Source of the DNA: Saprolegnia diclina VS20
Taxonomy: Eukaryota > Oomycota > Saprolegniomycetes > Saprolegniales > Saprolegniaceae
Length of the DNA: 64,000 nt
Direction: 5' to 3'
NCBI RefSeq assembly: GCF_000281045.1
Contig: NW_008246099.1
Location: forward strand, 254,077-318,076
Shown: one piece after another, positions 22,017 to 34,000 of the stretch
Numbering within the stretch: position 1 is the first letter of the stretch
How the letters are laid out: the number at the start of each line of letters is the position of its first letter
Program-made: the position numbers and the translations under genes
Notes under the pieces: model-generated
What the model was told of the DNA's origin: nothing
The model's input: the letters and a program-made list of their open reading frames with translations, nothing else
Database searches by the model: none

Positions 22017-25000
22017 CTACACGGGTGCTTCCGGCTCTATCGGTAGCAGCGGTGTCCATGCCCCGTTGACGTCACTGGCGGTAGGCAGCGCGACCTTGGT
22101 CGACTCGTAGCGTCGGTCCGTCGGCGTCTCGTCACGAGGTGGTACCATGGGTGACAAGAGTTTGGTTGAGCCCCGGTCGTCCGTCGGTGACACGACCGTC
22201 GGCGCGAGGAGCCCGCGCTTGGATGAAAACAGCCGCGACTGCGACAGAAGCTTGACTGGCAGCCTGCGTCGGGAGGATGCTTCCGTCGACGCTGTCCCAT
22301 TGGCGTTGGTTCGGTGGGCGCCCGACAGCTTGCGCCGGGGTTTCCGCCCCGGTAGGAAGGCCACAAACGTGGCCTCGGACGACGTGCCGGAGGGTGGCTT
22401 GGCGCTAAAGATGCTTCGAAGCCCGAGGAGCCGAATCGCGTTGCTGGCCTTTTCACGCGCGGCTTCGGCGGCCATTATCTGCGCCGCAAGGGCTTTAGCC
22501 ACGCGGACGTACGACTCGACTTGGTCGGCGAGCGGCGTCTTGGGCGGCGTCGGGCGCTGCTTGAAGGGCACGACGTGCGACGACCGAAACGGCAACTTGG
22601 ACAAGCGCGGGAAATGCAGTTGCTGCAGAAAGGCCGGCACGCGCCACTTGGTCTTCTTGGGCCGACCACTAAGAAGGTGCTCGTAGATGGCGACCGTCAC
22701 CTGAAAGTGCTCGATCGCGGCTGTCCACTCGGACTTTTGAATCATGACAAGCCCCGTGAGGTACTCGATCTTGCACTGATGCAACGTGATGGCTTCGTCG
22801 TTCGACGACTGCTGAAGCGACGGCCCACGCGACAGAAGTAGCGCCGAGTACCGGTCGCTCGCGCTGGCCAACGCCGACTGCCGGCCACTCGACCCGCTGA
22901 GCGCCGACCCCGCTGCCGCCGTGTCGGTCAGCGCCAGGACGTCACCGGCGGCCGTGAGACATGTAAGGGCAAAGTCTGAGACGCCGCGCAAGAGGGCTTC
23001 TTCGGCACCGCGGCAGTAGTAGTCCATTGCATCCGTATACATGCGGCAGCGCGACTGATGGTACGCGAGGTGGTTGTAGTACTGGAAGCGCGGTAGGCGG
23101 TGGCTGGGCACTTCGCATTCGAACCAGTTGGCAAACACCTTGTGGATGACCTCGCGCTGCGACGGCAGCATGACGTTGTAAACGACGGCGCGGGCTTCGG
23201 ACGACGTAAACTCGATCGTCTCGTTGTGCTTGTCGAGCTTGAGGATACCGGCAAGTTCGAGCGGACCGAGGCCGTTGAGCGCTTGCAGCGTCACGGTTTG
23301 CGCAAGCAACCGCGTCGAGCCGCCATCGGCGCTGCCGTCACAGGACGCCTTTGGCGCAAAACTGCTGTCGGCCTCCAAATCGAACACCTTTCGTAGCACA
23401 AACGAGAGGCAGTCGAGCGAAACGTACTCGAGGCCGACGCTGGCAATGCGCAAGGCGAGCTGCGAGATCATCGAGAGCGAGTCGTAGTGGTACGTGACTT
23501 TGGCGCGCGTTTGCACCGACACCTCCATGTCGACGTCGTGGATGTCCTTGTGAACGTGGCAGACGCCGCGCGTGACGTCAATCTCGATGGCTTCGACTTC
23601 GAGGAGCCGCTCCATGAGTGTGATCGTGTCCCGCGGGTTGCCGTGCGCGCGGCTGTGCACAAACTCGAGCAAGTACGAGTTCATGATGGCGATGCCGTAC
23701 CGATGACTGAGAAAGAGCGACGTGTCTCGAAGACTCAAATTGCTCAGCTCCCATCGGAAGGTCACGGGCGCAATCTCGAGCTTCTTGAACGCGTCGTGGG
23801 TCGGCGTTGCGTCCGTGCGGTGCGCCACCACCACCGAGATGTGGCTCGAGACGGTCACGGCGGTCGCGAGGAGGTCCCAACTTTGCCCGTCGACCCACTG
23901 CGCGTCGTCGACGACAAAGAGAAGCGGGCGACTCATCGACGCTTGCTGGAGGATCGCGACGACCATCACGATAAGCTCCTTGAGCAGCGCGTCCTTGTTC
24001 GCGGCAAGCGCGAGGGTATAGTTGTTCTCGGGAAAGCAGTGCGGAATAAAAAAGTTGAGCAATGGCAGCAGCTCGGGCGAGAGCTTCCCCGACTGCACGA
24101 TCGAGTTGACGAACGCCAGGCCGCTGCCGAGCGCGACGGATTGGTCGATGCGCACAGACGAGACGAGTGACTCGACGCGCGACCGATCGACGTCGTCGTC
24201 GTCCTCGTCGTCGTCCTCGTCGTCGTCTTCTTCGTCGTCGTTGGCGCCGTCGTTCTTGCCCGCGACGGTACCCGGCAACCGCGCTTTGTCCGTGTTGACA
24301 ACAATGACATCAGTTGCGCGACTGACTGCCGTCGGTGCTATGGAGTTGGTCCGCCACGACACACCACGAGTGAGTGTGTTTAACGTCAAGGTCCGCGTGC
24401 TACTGGCTGGTGCGAGCGCCCGGCCGCTGCCATTCGGTGATCGGTCGGGGCGAGCAGCGTTGTTGTGATCGAGCACCGAGAGCCGACGCCCGAGGACGAC
24501 GAATCCAGCGTCCGACTCTTGAACGCCGTGGGCCTTGACACGGTGCGTGCCGCAGATGATGGTGCTCATGAGCTTCTTCCAAATGTACAACGGTGTGTTC
24601 TTCTCGACCGAGTCCCCGGCAGCGTAGACGACATTGGGGTGGACTTTGTTCAAATGGCGCAAGAGGCATGACTTGCCGACACCGGTGGGCCCCCGAAGTA
24701 AAATGAGCTGCTTCTGCAGCGGGTCAAGGATTTGTCCCGACGACAGTTGTAGCGAGTCGGTCGACTGAAACCGAGCCGCAAAGCCTTGAATGCGCTTGAT
24801 GACGTTGTCGTAAATGTCGGGCGACAAGAAGATCTCTTCGTGGTCGAGCGGGTGCGCCTTGTTGTCGGTAGTCGCATCTCGGAAGACGCGAAAGACGGCG
24901 ATCGTCGTGCCTTTACCCTTGACGAGCACCTGCGACCCTTGGCCAAACTCAAAGAGCGTTGCTGTCGCCGACTGCGTCGCTTCGTCGCAGAGGATTTGGC

Positions 25001-26801
25001 CCGGCGACGCCAACGACATGAGCCGCGCCGAGAGGTTGATCGTGTCGCCCACGACGGCATACTCGGCTCGCACTGCACTGCCTACAACACGCGTGAGCTT
25101 GAAACGAAGAAAGAAGCTCTGGACCAATGCTGCCGCAAAAGGCTGGCCCGGACGTGATGCTACATGACGATCAAGACAGCGTAGAGGACGCAGTTGAAGT
25201 ACCCAATGCAGGCTTTGACGCCTTTTTCCTGAAGGTACAGTGCCATGCGAATGCCATGGAGAGCTACATCAAAATATGGGAATTCAAAGTGCAAAGTCAC
25301 AAGTGCAAAGTCCAACTATCGATCGATACCGTTGTTTTCGTGGTAGAACGGGGGTAGTCCGACAATGACGATGGCGACGGCGCCCTTGTCATCAATGAGG
25401 AATTGCCGAATCGTAGCTACAAAGCATTTATCATCATCGATCCCACAGAACAGAGGGAGAAATCGCACCGTGCACACGGTAGGCGGCGTCTTGCACGGCG
25501 CAGAGGCAGCGGTGCACCTCCAAGAGCTGCGCTTGCGGGTCCGTGATTGTCAAGATCTCGCTGAACTTGATGAAGATCGCTGTGATCGAGCGCATGCCGT
25601 TGATCACGAGCTTGCCTTTCCCAAGCGAGAGCGAGATGCAACCCGGCACGTACGACTTGATGAGCGGGATGAGGTCCCCCGAGAGCTCCAACGGCGGCGT
25701 TGGATACACGCGCGGCGAGCTGCTCTCGAGGTTATCAATGCGGTAGTTGCCCGTGAGTAGCAGCGTCGATTGCAGCTCAAGATTTTGAATCGCGGCAGAC
25801 GCTAGCAGTGTGTGGTAGCATTCGGACGAGACCACGAGCTCGCCTTCGCCCGCATCGTGTTCGGCCATGGACATTTGCTGGTTAGCGTGGCCCGCCACGT
25901 AAAACTCCCACCGATTCAAAAGCCCACCGACGTGATTCCCCGTGACGGTGCTGAGGCCCATACCTACGTGCATACCGAGCCGGTGGCTTCCCGCCGGTTG
26001 ACCCCGCAGCATGCCAAGGACTTTGAGCGCACACAGTATCGCCGTGTGCACGAGCTGCCCGTGGTCGACGACAACGGGTGGTGTACCGTCACTGGAACTT
26101 TGTTCCGACGACTCGGTCTCCCACATGACGATCATCGCATCGCCGGCAAACTAGACATCTTCTCAGCGCCATGGCAACGACAATATTGTTTGTACTTTGA
26201 TGATGTCACCGTTGTGCTCGGTGATGATTTCAATCACGGGGGCTACTCGAGATGAGTCAAGCATTCGACAGTAATTCGTACCGAGTGTTTGGTTGAGAAG
26301 CCGCGTGAGTTGCTCGACCGCCATGCCCGTCCGCGCCGGCATGCTTTTCTTGGCCGACGCGTCACCCGTCGAGCTGTGCCGCTCGGCAAAACTCGTCTTA
26401 TCGCCAACAATGCTGCCGCGCTTGTCTGTCGACGGTGCGGCGTCATCAACGTCGTGGAGGCCGGAGCGCAGCGCGACCTTGTCGGACGCGGTGCTCACAC
26501 GCCGATGGCTCGCCGACCGGGAGATGTCGAGCTTCCCACTCACGCTCGTGCGCATCTTAGCCTCCGTGCCCGTCGGCACGGGCATTCGGTGGGTCTCTTC
26601 CCGTGCGAGGCGGTCGGCGAGCGTGGAGAAGCCCGAAATATCAAAGAGGGCGACGACCGCGGTGAACGATTTCAGCGCCGGCGCTTCAAGCTTGGCGCGC
26701 GTTGCAATGTAGTTGGAGAGCACGATGCGAGGCACGTAGCGGGAGAGCACGTCGATCTCCTTCTTCTCGTCCCGTGTTATCCTCGTCGCCCGCGCCTCCA
26801 T
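22017..26801 (-). CDS. Soluble adenylyl cyclase-like protein (twin class III cyclase + AAA ATPase), 1,511 aa
   Basis: Six exons: 26801-26196, 26150-25469, 25416-25330, 25263-25203, 25159-25125 and 25081-22017. The order matches animal sAC (ADCY10). The first cyclase domain spans residues about 40-300 (VALFDISGFSTLADRLA with the metal-binding Asp; DIIKFAGDAMIVMWE restored by splicing). The second spans about 375-540 (ALHGIRMALYLQ, ACIGITSGPAFCGSIG, RAEYAVVGDTINLSARLM). Next come a P-loop near residue 617 (LLRGPTGVGKSCLL), a Walker B-like LLFVVDDAQWVDGQSWDLL and a long helical C-terminus. An acidic poly-Asp run is encoded at 24191-24245. cAMP production from ATP, possibly bicarbonate/calcium-regulated and flagellum-linked as in animals, is inferred. 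In the second domain the first metal-Asp position appears replaced (AIFIKFSEI), which suggests one active site, as in sAC. Confidence 0.9.
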
Positions 26802-26891
26802 GGAGCCGTCGTGAACTACGGCGTTAGCAAGGCGGGACGACGACGCAAGCTAAATTTAAGAGAAATTGGGGGTTTTGTCAATACGCTTTGC
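26802..26891. promoter_or_regulatory. 90-bp bidirectional promoter, cyclase / CEP19
   Basis: Only 90 bp separate the divergent starts of the cyclase-like gene and the CEP19-like gene. The plus-strand side contains AT-rich GCTAAATTTAAGAG and a GTCAATACG string. Joint control of two flagellum-type genes is inferred. Confidence 0.5.
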
Positions 26892-27807
26892 ATGGCGCTC
26901 GTGCCCAAGCGACTCGGGCTCAAGTACAGGCCCGTGCCGACGCTCGCGGTCGAGTACGAAGGCGTCGACCATGCGCTTCACGTCGAGGTTATCGAACTGC
27001 CCGACATTCACTTGCGCTCGACCGCCACCGAGCTCCTAAAGCGTGTCCAGACCTCCCATGAGGTGTTTCGCTCAAGTGTTGTCAACCACGAGCAGCTCAC
27101 GCGGCTGCTCGAGCAGCTCATTTCGGAGACGACACGCCCAGCCGAGCCGCCTTTGCGCGCGGAGGAGTGCATGCCCCCCGCGCCGCAGAGTGATTTCCCA
27201 CCTGCCATTGTGGAGCGACCAACCCCTGTCGAAGTAGCACCAGAGAGCGACGACGAGGAAGCTGCGGAGAGCGCCGAGGAGGACGAGACACCACCGCCGG
27301 CAATGAAGATAGAACGTATCGACGAACCGCAACGAGCCGTGATGATGGTCGACCGAGACGTGCTGCGTGACGCGCCACAGCAAACGACCGAGACGGTGCA
27401 GACAACCCCCGCTCGAGCGGGCGACGACGACGAGAACGAGCTGGCCAAGTCGGCGAGCGAAGAGGAAGAGTCGTTTGAAGAAAGCTTCATGGAGGAGAGC
27501 GTTGAAGCAAGCGTGGATCGGGACGCCGACGTCCGAAGCGAGGTGCCTGCTACTGCGGACGACCCGCCGCCGGTGACAGCGCTCGAGCCGGTGGCAGCAC
27601 CAGCACCCGAGCCGGTCAAGGCGGCGCCGGTCGCGACACCGACGCCGGCGCTCGAAGAGTCGAATGTCGAAGAGAGCATGGAAGAGATTACATCCGAAGC
27701 CGAAGAAGAGCTAGGTACGTCTCGACGATGACGCATTATGCAGTCCTATGTCTCGACTAGATTACTTTTCGGGTGGCGACGACAGCGGTGACGACGAAGG
27801 GTTTTAG
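26892..27807 (+). CDS. CEP19: CEP19-like centriole/basal body protein, 289 aa
   Basis: Two exons, 26892-27714 and 27761-27807 (46-nt intron), ending DYFSGGDDSGDDEGF. Residues 1-80 follow the CEP19 domain: VPKRLGLKYRPVPTLAVEYE, then a helix with LLKRVQTSHEVFRSS and VNHEQLTRLLEQLI, corresponding to the NPRHKSYL...QLEKL region of CEP19. The remainder is a Glu/Pro/Ala-rich acidic extension with repeated EESFEESFMEESVEAS-like segments, longer than in the short animal protein. CEP19 sits at the mother centriole and helps recruit RABL2/IFT for cilium formation; a zoospore flagellar role is inferred. The identification rests on motif resemblance, not on alignment. Confidence 0.7.
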
Positions 27808-27830
27808 CGTAAAACCCATTTGTTATCTTA

Positions 27831-27907
27831 GACTAGGACAATTATTGTTCTATCTTCAACAAGCAAAATTATTGTTCTATCTTAAACAAGGACAATTATT
27901 GTTGTGC
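27831..27907. repeat. Tandem repeat, about three copies of a 27-bp unit
   Basis: The string ATTATTGTTC recurs at 27841 and 27868, and ATTATTGTT at 27895, exactly 27 bp apart. Most of the flanking unit (TATCTT-AACAAG) is conserved too. It lies between two convergent stop codons and is AT-rich against GC-rich surroundings, so it may also be a 3-prime-end or polyadenylation region. Confidence 0.8.
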
Positions 27908-28075
27908 GATGTCTCAGTGCGATTATGTCTTTTGCGATAATTCAACACGGGCAAGAGAGGGCTATACATATGGTTATCAAGTTTGTCGAGATGTGTTGGT
28001 GTCTCTAGTCTAAATCTTGTTGTTGGCGGGCGACACTTCAGCCTGCGGCTCGCGTGCGCTGCGCGTCCGGCTGCT

Positions 28076-30081
28076 TCAAAGGCCAAAGCCGCGACGTGAG
28101 CTCATCGTGCGGGGTACAGGCCGGGACTAGACACGGTTTGTCAGCACGACTCTCAAGATGAAACGCAACGATACCTGGATCAAATGCACAAACTCTTCGT
28201 AGTTGATGGCGCCGTCATGGTCGCTGTCGGCCACGCTGATCATGTCTTGGACAGCGAGCTCCCCAAAGTCGGGCCCGAGCAGCCCTACGCAACGTCATCC
28301 TCGTATGTTGAGTGTAAATTCAAAGACATACGAGCGAGGCCGTCGATGCGAATACCGCCCTTGGTGTCGTCCGGGTTGAAGAGTTGGTAGGCCTTGCGCA
28401 GCACAGTCTCATCGATCGTTGTTGGGTTCATTACGGCCGAAATGAACTCGAGGAACGTCACTTGGTTGGAATTTTCCATGTCGAGACTGGACAAAATTCA
28501 CCTCTTTTTCGAAAAATGGCACAAAATACCTCGAAAAGATTTTGGCAAAGTCCACACCCGGGTATTTGGACGTGAGCGATGCTTGCTGCAGGTCCTTGAT
28601 CGTCAAGACGCCATTATGGAGGACGTTGAGCTCGTCAAAGGCCCGGCGAATGTCCGAGAGGTCAATGGACGGGCAGCAAAACGCCACCGCAAGGAGCCCT
28701 ACACCATCATGGTCCTTGTCTCTCCAGTTGCTTGCGTCGTACCCGCACGCTTCATGGCGCCAAACGAAGCGTACTCGGAGAGGCGCGTGATGACATCATC
28801 AATTCTACGGCACCGTCACGCTGTGTTCGTTCCTAGGGCGGAACGTACTGGCACGTGGGCGACAGCGGAACGTCAGCACTTTGCACCCACGGGTGCATGA
28901 GCACCTGCAGCGCCGTGTAGCGTTTGTTGATGTCGGGCTACACAGCATGGTCAAAAAATCGACTCAACATCGTTGCGCGTACTTCGAGGAGGCGCTGGAT
29001 CAACCGCTTGGCATCCTCCGAGACGTTGGCCCAGCTCTCGCCGTCAAAAACCACCTGCAAGACAGGTTACCATGGGACTCCGTGGCGATATGTACCTTGG
29101 CTTCAAAGATGCTCTCGATGATCTCGTCCTCAGTGTCACCATGGAACGGCATCGCGTTGCTCAGCAGCATGTACTAGCGTATCATCCACCATGAGATAAA
29201 GGCTGCAAGTGCTTCGTACCATGACAACGCCGAGACTCCACATGTCGCATGCCTACACAGTCTTCTCGTCGGCGACGTCGCGCGTCCAAGGTGGTCGCTA
29301 CCTGCGTGTATTGACCTTCGAGAAACTCAGGCTACATGCGGTAGCATGAGAGGCGTACGAGCAAATGCGTGCAACGTACGGCCATGTAGACGACCGAGCC
29401 AAGCACGGTTTGCATGAGGACGCCTTCGCGAAACATGGTGCTGGCGCCAAAGCTAGACGACATGTGACTCGTCGTCCAGAGTACGCGATGCATACTCGCA
29501 GAGCTTGACTTCGGCGCCGACGCCGTCGGTCTCGTACAAAATGTTCTCGAGCTTGATGTCCCGGTGGCAAATGTTTTTGAGGTGGAGGTAGTAGATACTC
29601 GCCGCGAGCTTGCGTACGTAGAGCTTGGCCGTGGCTTCGGCAAACGCCTCTTTCCGCGACTTGATGGCGTTGAAGAGGTGGCCGCCCGTGCAGAGCTCCA
29701 TGATCATGTAAATGTGCGTCGGCGACTCGTACGTCTCGATGAGCCGGACAATGTTGGGGTGTTGGAGCCCGCGCCAGAGGTCGATTTCTTTGCGCAGCAC
29801 GGGCAGCTTGGCATTGGGCCCAATCGTAATCACCTATGAGTGGTCCGCACGCTAAGCTCTCCAATAAGAATCAGGATAAATCGATGTACCTTCATTGCAA
29901 ATTGCTCATTTGTGCCGATGGCTTCGACTTGGTTGACGACGCCGAACGCGCCGGTGCCGAGTTCCTTGATGACGCTATAGCGTGTGAAGACGTCGACGCC
30001 GTCGTAGTGCGTGCAGAGGTTGCGGAGAAAGGTGTCGGGGAGGCGCAGCTCGGGCGCGTCCGACGACTGCAAGCAGCCCAT
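28076..30081 (-). CDS. Calcium-dependent protein kinase (CDPK), 483 aa, 13 exons
   Basis: Exons: 30081-29890, 29833-29496, 29452-29380, 29331-29302, 29252-29220, 29173-29096, 29054-28983, 28937-28849, 28804-28743, 28698-28530, 28486-28332, 28284-28175 and 28126-28076; introns 41-56 nt, all in phase. MGCLQSS at the N-terminus is a myristoylation/palmitoylation signal. The kinase domain spans residues about 34-295: GTGAFGVVNQV, AMKV lysine, MELCTGGHLFN, HRDIKLENIL, CDFGAS, APEFLEG, CDMWSLGVVMY. A junction helix follows, then four EF-hand units, of which the third (NPDDTKGGIRIDG) and fourth (DSDHDGAINYEEF) look most competent. Calcium binding would release the kinase. The order is that of plant, ciliate and oomycete CDPKs. 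It shares no promoter with a close neighbour. Confidence 0.93.
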
Positions 30082-31036
30082 GCTTCGCGGCGGCAAAAAT
30101 ACTGAGATGGGCGCCGCTGAAATGGCCGTTTATGACATACAATGCGGCCTCATACAAAAACAAAGAGATTTAAATACAATTATTTTGTTCGATTAGGCCA
30201 ATCACAGGCCGTATCGCCATTTCGACACCACTTTGGATACTACTCGTCGGTGATTGCAGCGTATTTTGAGCCGAGTGCGGTTGACCAACGACTGGGACCA
30301 TGAAGACTAATTAAAGACTGTTGTACTGTCAATGAGCCAAGGATAGCGTACCGACCACACGATCTAAGGGCCGCTTGGACGGAGCTCACTGCGTGGCCTA
30401 TGTGGCTGAATATCTTGTCGACATCCCACTGATACTGTACAAAGTGAGCGAGCAAGTGAAGCATGCTATTTTGAGAGGACCTTCTTTCGGGCTGGCATCG
30501 CGTCCTGCAAGTGGCTACCTGGTGCTAGTATAGCAGGCCGCCACTTGATTCGTGGGCGTCGGCTTTGCTTCTCCACAGAACCTACCGGACGAATAAGTAC
30601 AGCTGTGCAGCAGTGAAAATGACATCAATTATCGTCTCCAACGTGTCGTTTTGTTGTCTTGATGAAGACAGCAACTCGACATCAAGGGCTAGGGCAGATC
30701 GTATTCGAGTTTACGAGCGTATTAGAGTACCATTGTAGACCGTGCGATGACCGTTGCTCGTCATCGTGGACTTGAGCCTGCCACCGGTAATATTGAACAT
30801 ATTCTTTGCCGCATGTGAAATTTTGACTTTAACTAGGAAAGACATTCTCGTGGCGCATTATGCAGACACTCTGCTCACGTCAGGGGTGCTTCCGTGTCAA
30901 TCGCGGGCATTTCAACCAATCGCATTCGAAATTTGCGATTACACGTGTTTGGATTGGCCAAGGTTGCACCAAACTGCAAACGATTGGCCGAACTCGAGCG
31001 GCGACCATCCGGATACCAACCGGCGAGAAGCGACGA
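30082..31036. other. Divergent intergenic region, CDPK / polyglutamine gene
   Basis: 955 bp with no supported gene. The CDPK side has an AT-rich stretch (30164-30192, TTTAAATACAATTATTTTG). The plus-strand side has a CCGGATA box at 31009-31015, 22 bp before the next start. Confidence 0.4.
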
Positions 31037-34000
31037 ATGAGCAGGATTTCAGCAGCGCCGATGAACAGGGGCGCGGTCGCCGCCGAGTCGTACCGCTTCG
31101 TGCACGCCGACTGCGCAGCGCCGTCCATCTTTCGCTCCGAGTACGTCCGGTACGGTCCATGCCATTCGCTGACCAAGGCTCACGCGGGCATGGCTCTAGG
31201 AACAACCGGTCCAGTGGCCACAAGGTACGCGCCTCTGCCCGTGCGACCACATTGCTCACGTGCGGCCTACCTTGTCTAGAACGTTCGGTACAGGCGGCGA
31301 CGCACGGCTGTGATGGGCGTCCTCATGCAGATGCCATTAGGTGCTTCCCGCATTGCTGTGGCGCGCACCGCGACACGACGTTTTGCGGGTCGTCGATCGC
31401 CATTGAGGGCGGGCCGTCGCACATTGTGTATGGCCGCTTCGAAGAGGTCGACGACTCGGCGAAAGGCGACTCGCGCATTGTGCCAGGCACGATCGTACCG
31501 ATCGCCGACATTGTCGCCAACGAGAAGAACTCGGCCAACCCGTTTGGCATGTGGATGCACGGCGTCAAGACCGGAAGCTCGGGCATCACGTACGAGATCA
31601 ACCAGCAAAAGCAGTCGTGGCACTATGGCTGGGTCTCGTCGCGCTTTAACTCGGAGACGCTGCACCACTTCAAGGTTCAAGTCGCCCTCGGTTGAGCGAC
31701 GCTGATGTGGTTTAGGTCTATTTTTTTGAAAAGGTGAGCGCCGACCACTTTGTGTGCTGCGCGTCGCTGCCGTCGCCGCCCTTTTCGATATCGTCGAGCC
31801 GCAAGACGCGCAAGAAGACGTCCAAGGTCGTGAAAGCCAAGCCCGAGCCGCCAAGCGAAATGCCCGTCGCCTTGATAAGGACGTCGGTCGCTCCGCCGAG
31901 TCCGCACATCAAGCCCGAGCCGGGACTGCCGGTGGCGCCGTCGCAGCCGCAACATCCGCCGCAAGAACCGCAGTACCAGCAGCAACAGCAGAACCACCAA
32001 CAACAACAGTACCAGCAGCAACAACACCAGCAGCACCATCAGCTACAGCTACAGCACCAGCAGCTACAGCAGCAACACCAACTCCAGCAGCAGCAACAGC
32101 AGCATGCGACCAACGGCGGCTACATGCTCCGAATGCCCGAACCGTCTGGGAGTCTCGTTGCCTTCCTAGAAGATCGCTACGCGTCGTACCCGAGCCAGAA
32201 TCCGTACGCCATGGAGACCTATGCGATGCAGTTTGATGGCGGCCACCAGCGCCCGAGTACACACGGGCAGCACGCGCCGACGTACGCATACGACGCCAAC
32301 CCGTCGCAGTACCCGACGCACCACGCGCCCGCGTCACCCGTACCGTCGTCCGCACCGTCATCGGGTACATGTTTCTTCTTGTGGCAAGATTGTCTTATGG
32401 CGGCAATTGCTAGCCTTTAGCTTTTCCAGCTTTCTCAACAAGATGGAAACCAAAAGCTCGTTGCACTCAGAGCAGCTCACCGACACGTCGCGCATGGACA
32501 CGGACTCGGTCTGTCCGCGCAACCCGTCGCGACTGCTCTCGTTGCAGGACCTCACGGCGTCGACCAACAAGCGGATGCGGCCCGACGAAGCCTGCGACGG
32601 CAACACGCGCCGGGACGCCCCGCACATGCCGTCGTCGCCCGTACCGTCGTCTGGTACACCGTCGTCTCGACATTAGTCCCTGTGTTCAACTCTGTGCAGC
32701 GTTTAGCTTTTCCAGCTTTATGCGCCCTCCGCCGGGCACGGCGTCGGCACCGACGCCCGTGTCGCCCGTCGCATCGTCCTGCGGTACCTCTATCCCTCTA
32801 TTTAGCCGTTGAACCAACTGTACTGCTAGCATTGAGCCTCACGAGCATCCTCAAGCCGGCCCCGTCATCGCCCGTCCCGTCCTCGAGCGGTAGGCTCCTC
32901 CACGCGTTCGGTTCTTTGTGCTCACACATACGGTGCAGCGTTTAGTTTTTCGAGCTTTCGACGACCGCAGGCGCCACCGTCGCCCGCACCGTCGACTGTA
33001 CCGTCCTGCGGTAACGACGTCGGGTTGTGCATATGGCTCACATGCAGGCTAGCGTTCACCTTCTTCTCCGACATCATTGGTGTCGACGACAAGCAGTGCC
33101 CGGCCAAGAAGCGGGCGACGCGCTACGACTACTTTCAGCGGGCGCTGTGCTTGAGCGAGATTCACCTGCTCATCGCGTCGATCGTCTCGTTCAGCGCAAA
33201 CGACCTGGACTTCACCGAGGCCAAGGGCCCGCTCGGTGAGTTTTTCATTTTCACGGAAGAGTGCGCGACCTTGCCGGTGGCCAAGTGCGCGCTCTCGGAA
33301 AGCGCGACGCTGCAGAGCTACGAAGAGACGCTCACGTTCTGCGTCAACTTGGTCCGGCACTCGTTCCGGACGGGCTTGATTGGCCGGTTCCAGTCCTTTC
33401 TGCATTCGAAAGCTCACTGCATCTTCAAGCCCGAGCTGCTCGACCAAGCGTACATTGACTTTATCAAATTCTGCGAAAACGAAGTCGAAACGTACGTGTT
33501 TCCGCGCAAAAACATGCAGTGCGACGCGTTCCTGGACTACCTCAAGCGCAACTTGCCGCACGAAGTGGTCGCGCTTCTCCGTACGTCCACGATGCTACTG
33601 ACAGTGGATTTTATGACGATTTTGACGCTTTTTGTGGTTTTAGACCACGAGTCGGACGACAGCGTCGAGCCCGCGGGGTACTTTGAGCTCGTGACGCAGC
33701 TGCGTCAAGCGTACCAGTTTAAAAAGACCGAGGAGCACAACGAGTCGACGCGCGATGAAGAAGGGTCCGAGCCCGAGGGCGCGATCGACGCGACCTCCAT
33801 CACAGGCCGCTGGCGCCGAAAAGTGCCGCTCCCCGGAACGTACACGGTGGGCGCGAGCAGCAACAACCCATCGTGGGTCTATCGCGTCCTCGGTCTCAAG
33901 ATGATGACAACGTGGAACTTTATCGAGACTCAAACCGAGCTCCAGGTATTTGGCTCTTATTTTTGTTTTTTGATAGATTGAAACATTGAATCATCGCTAG

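Noticed and set aside
20677-22059. 460-codon open frame on the minus strand
   Set aside because: Antisense to a MATE gene, with the same low-complexity Arg/Glu/His composition and no start context or domain.
26289-26891. Upstream plus-strand extension of the CEP19-like frame
   Set aside because: It runs antisense to the first exon of the cyclase gene and opens with TTG; the ATG at 26892 fits the CEP19 N-terminus.
30754-31036. Open frame preceding the polyglutamine gene
   Set aside because: It opens with a non-ATG codon and has no domain. The downstream part is reached better by splicing from the ATG at 31037.
31968-32104. Repeat tract as a possible CRISPR or satellite
   Set aside because: It is an in-frame CAG/CAA polyglutamine tract with no spacers.
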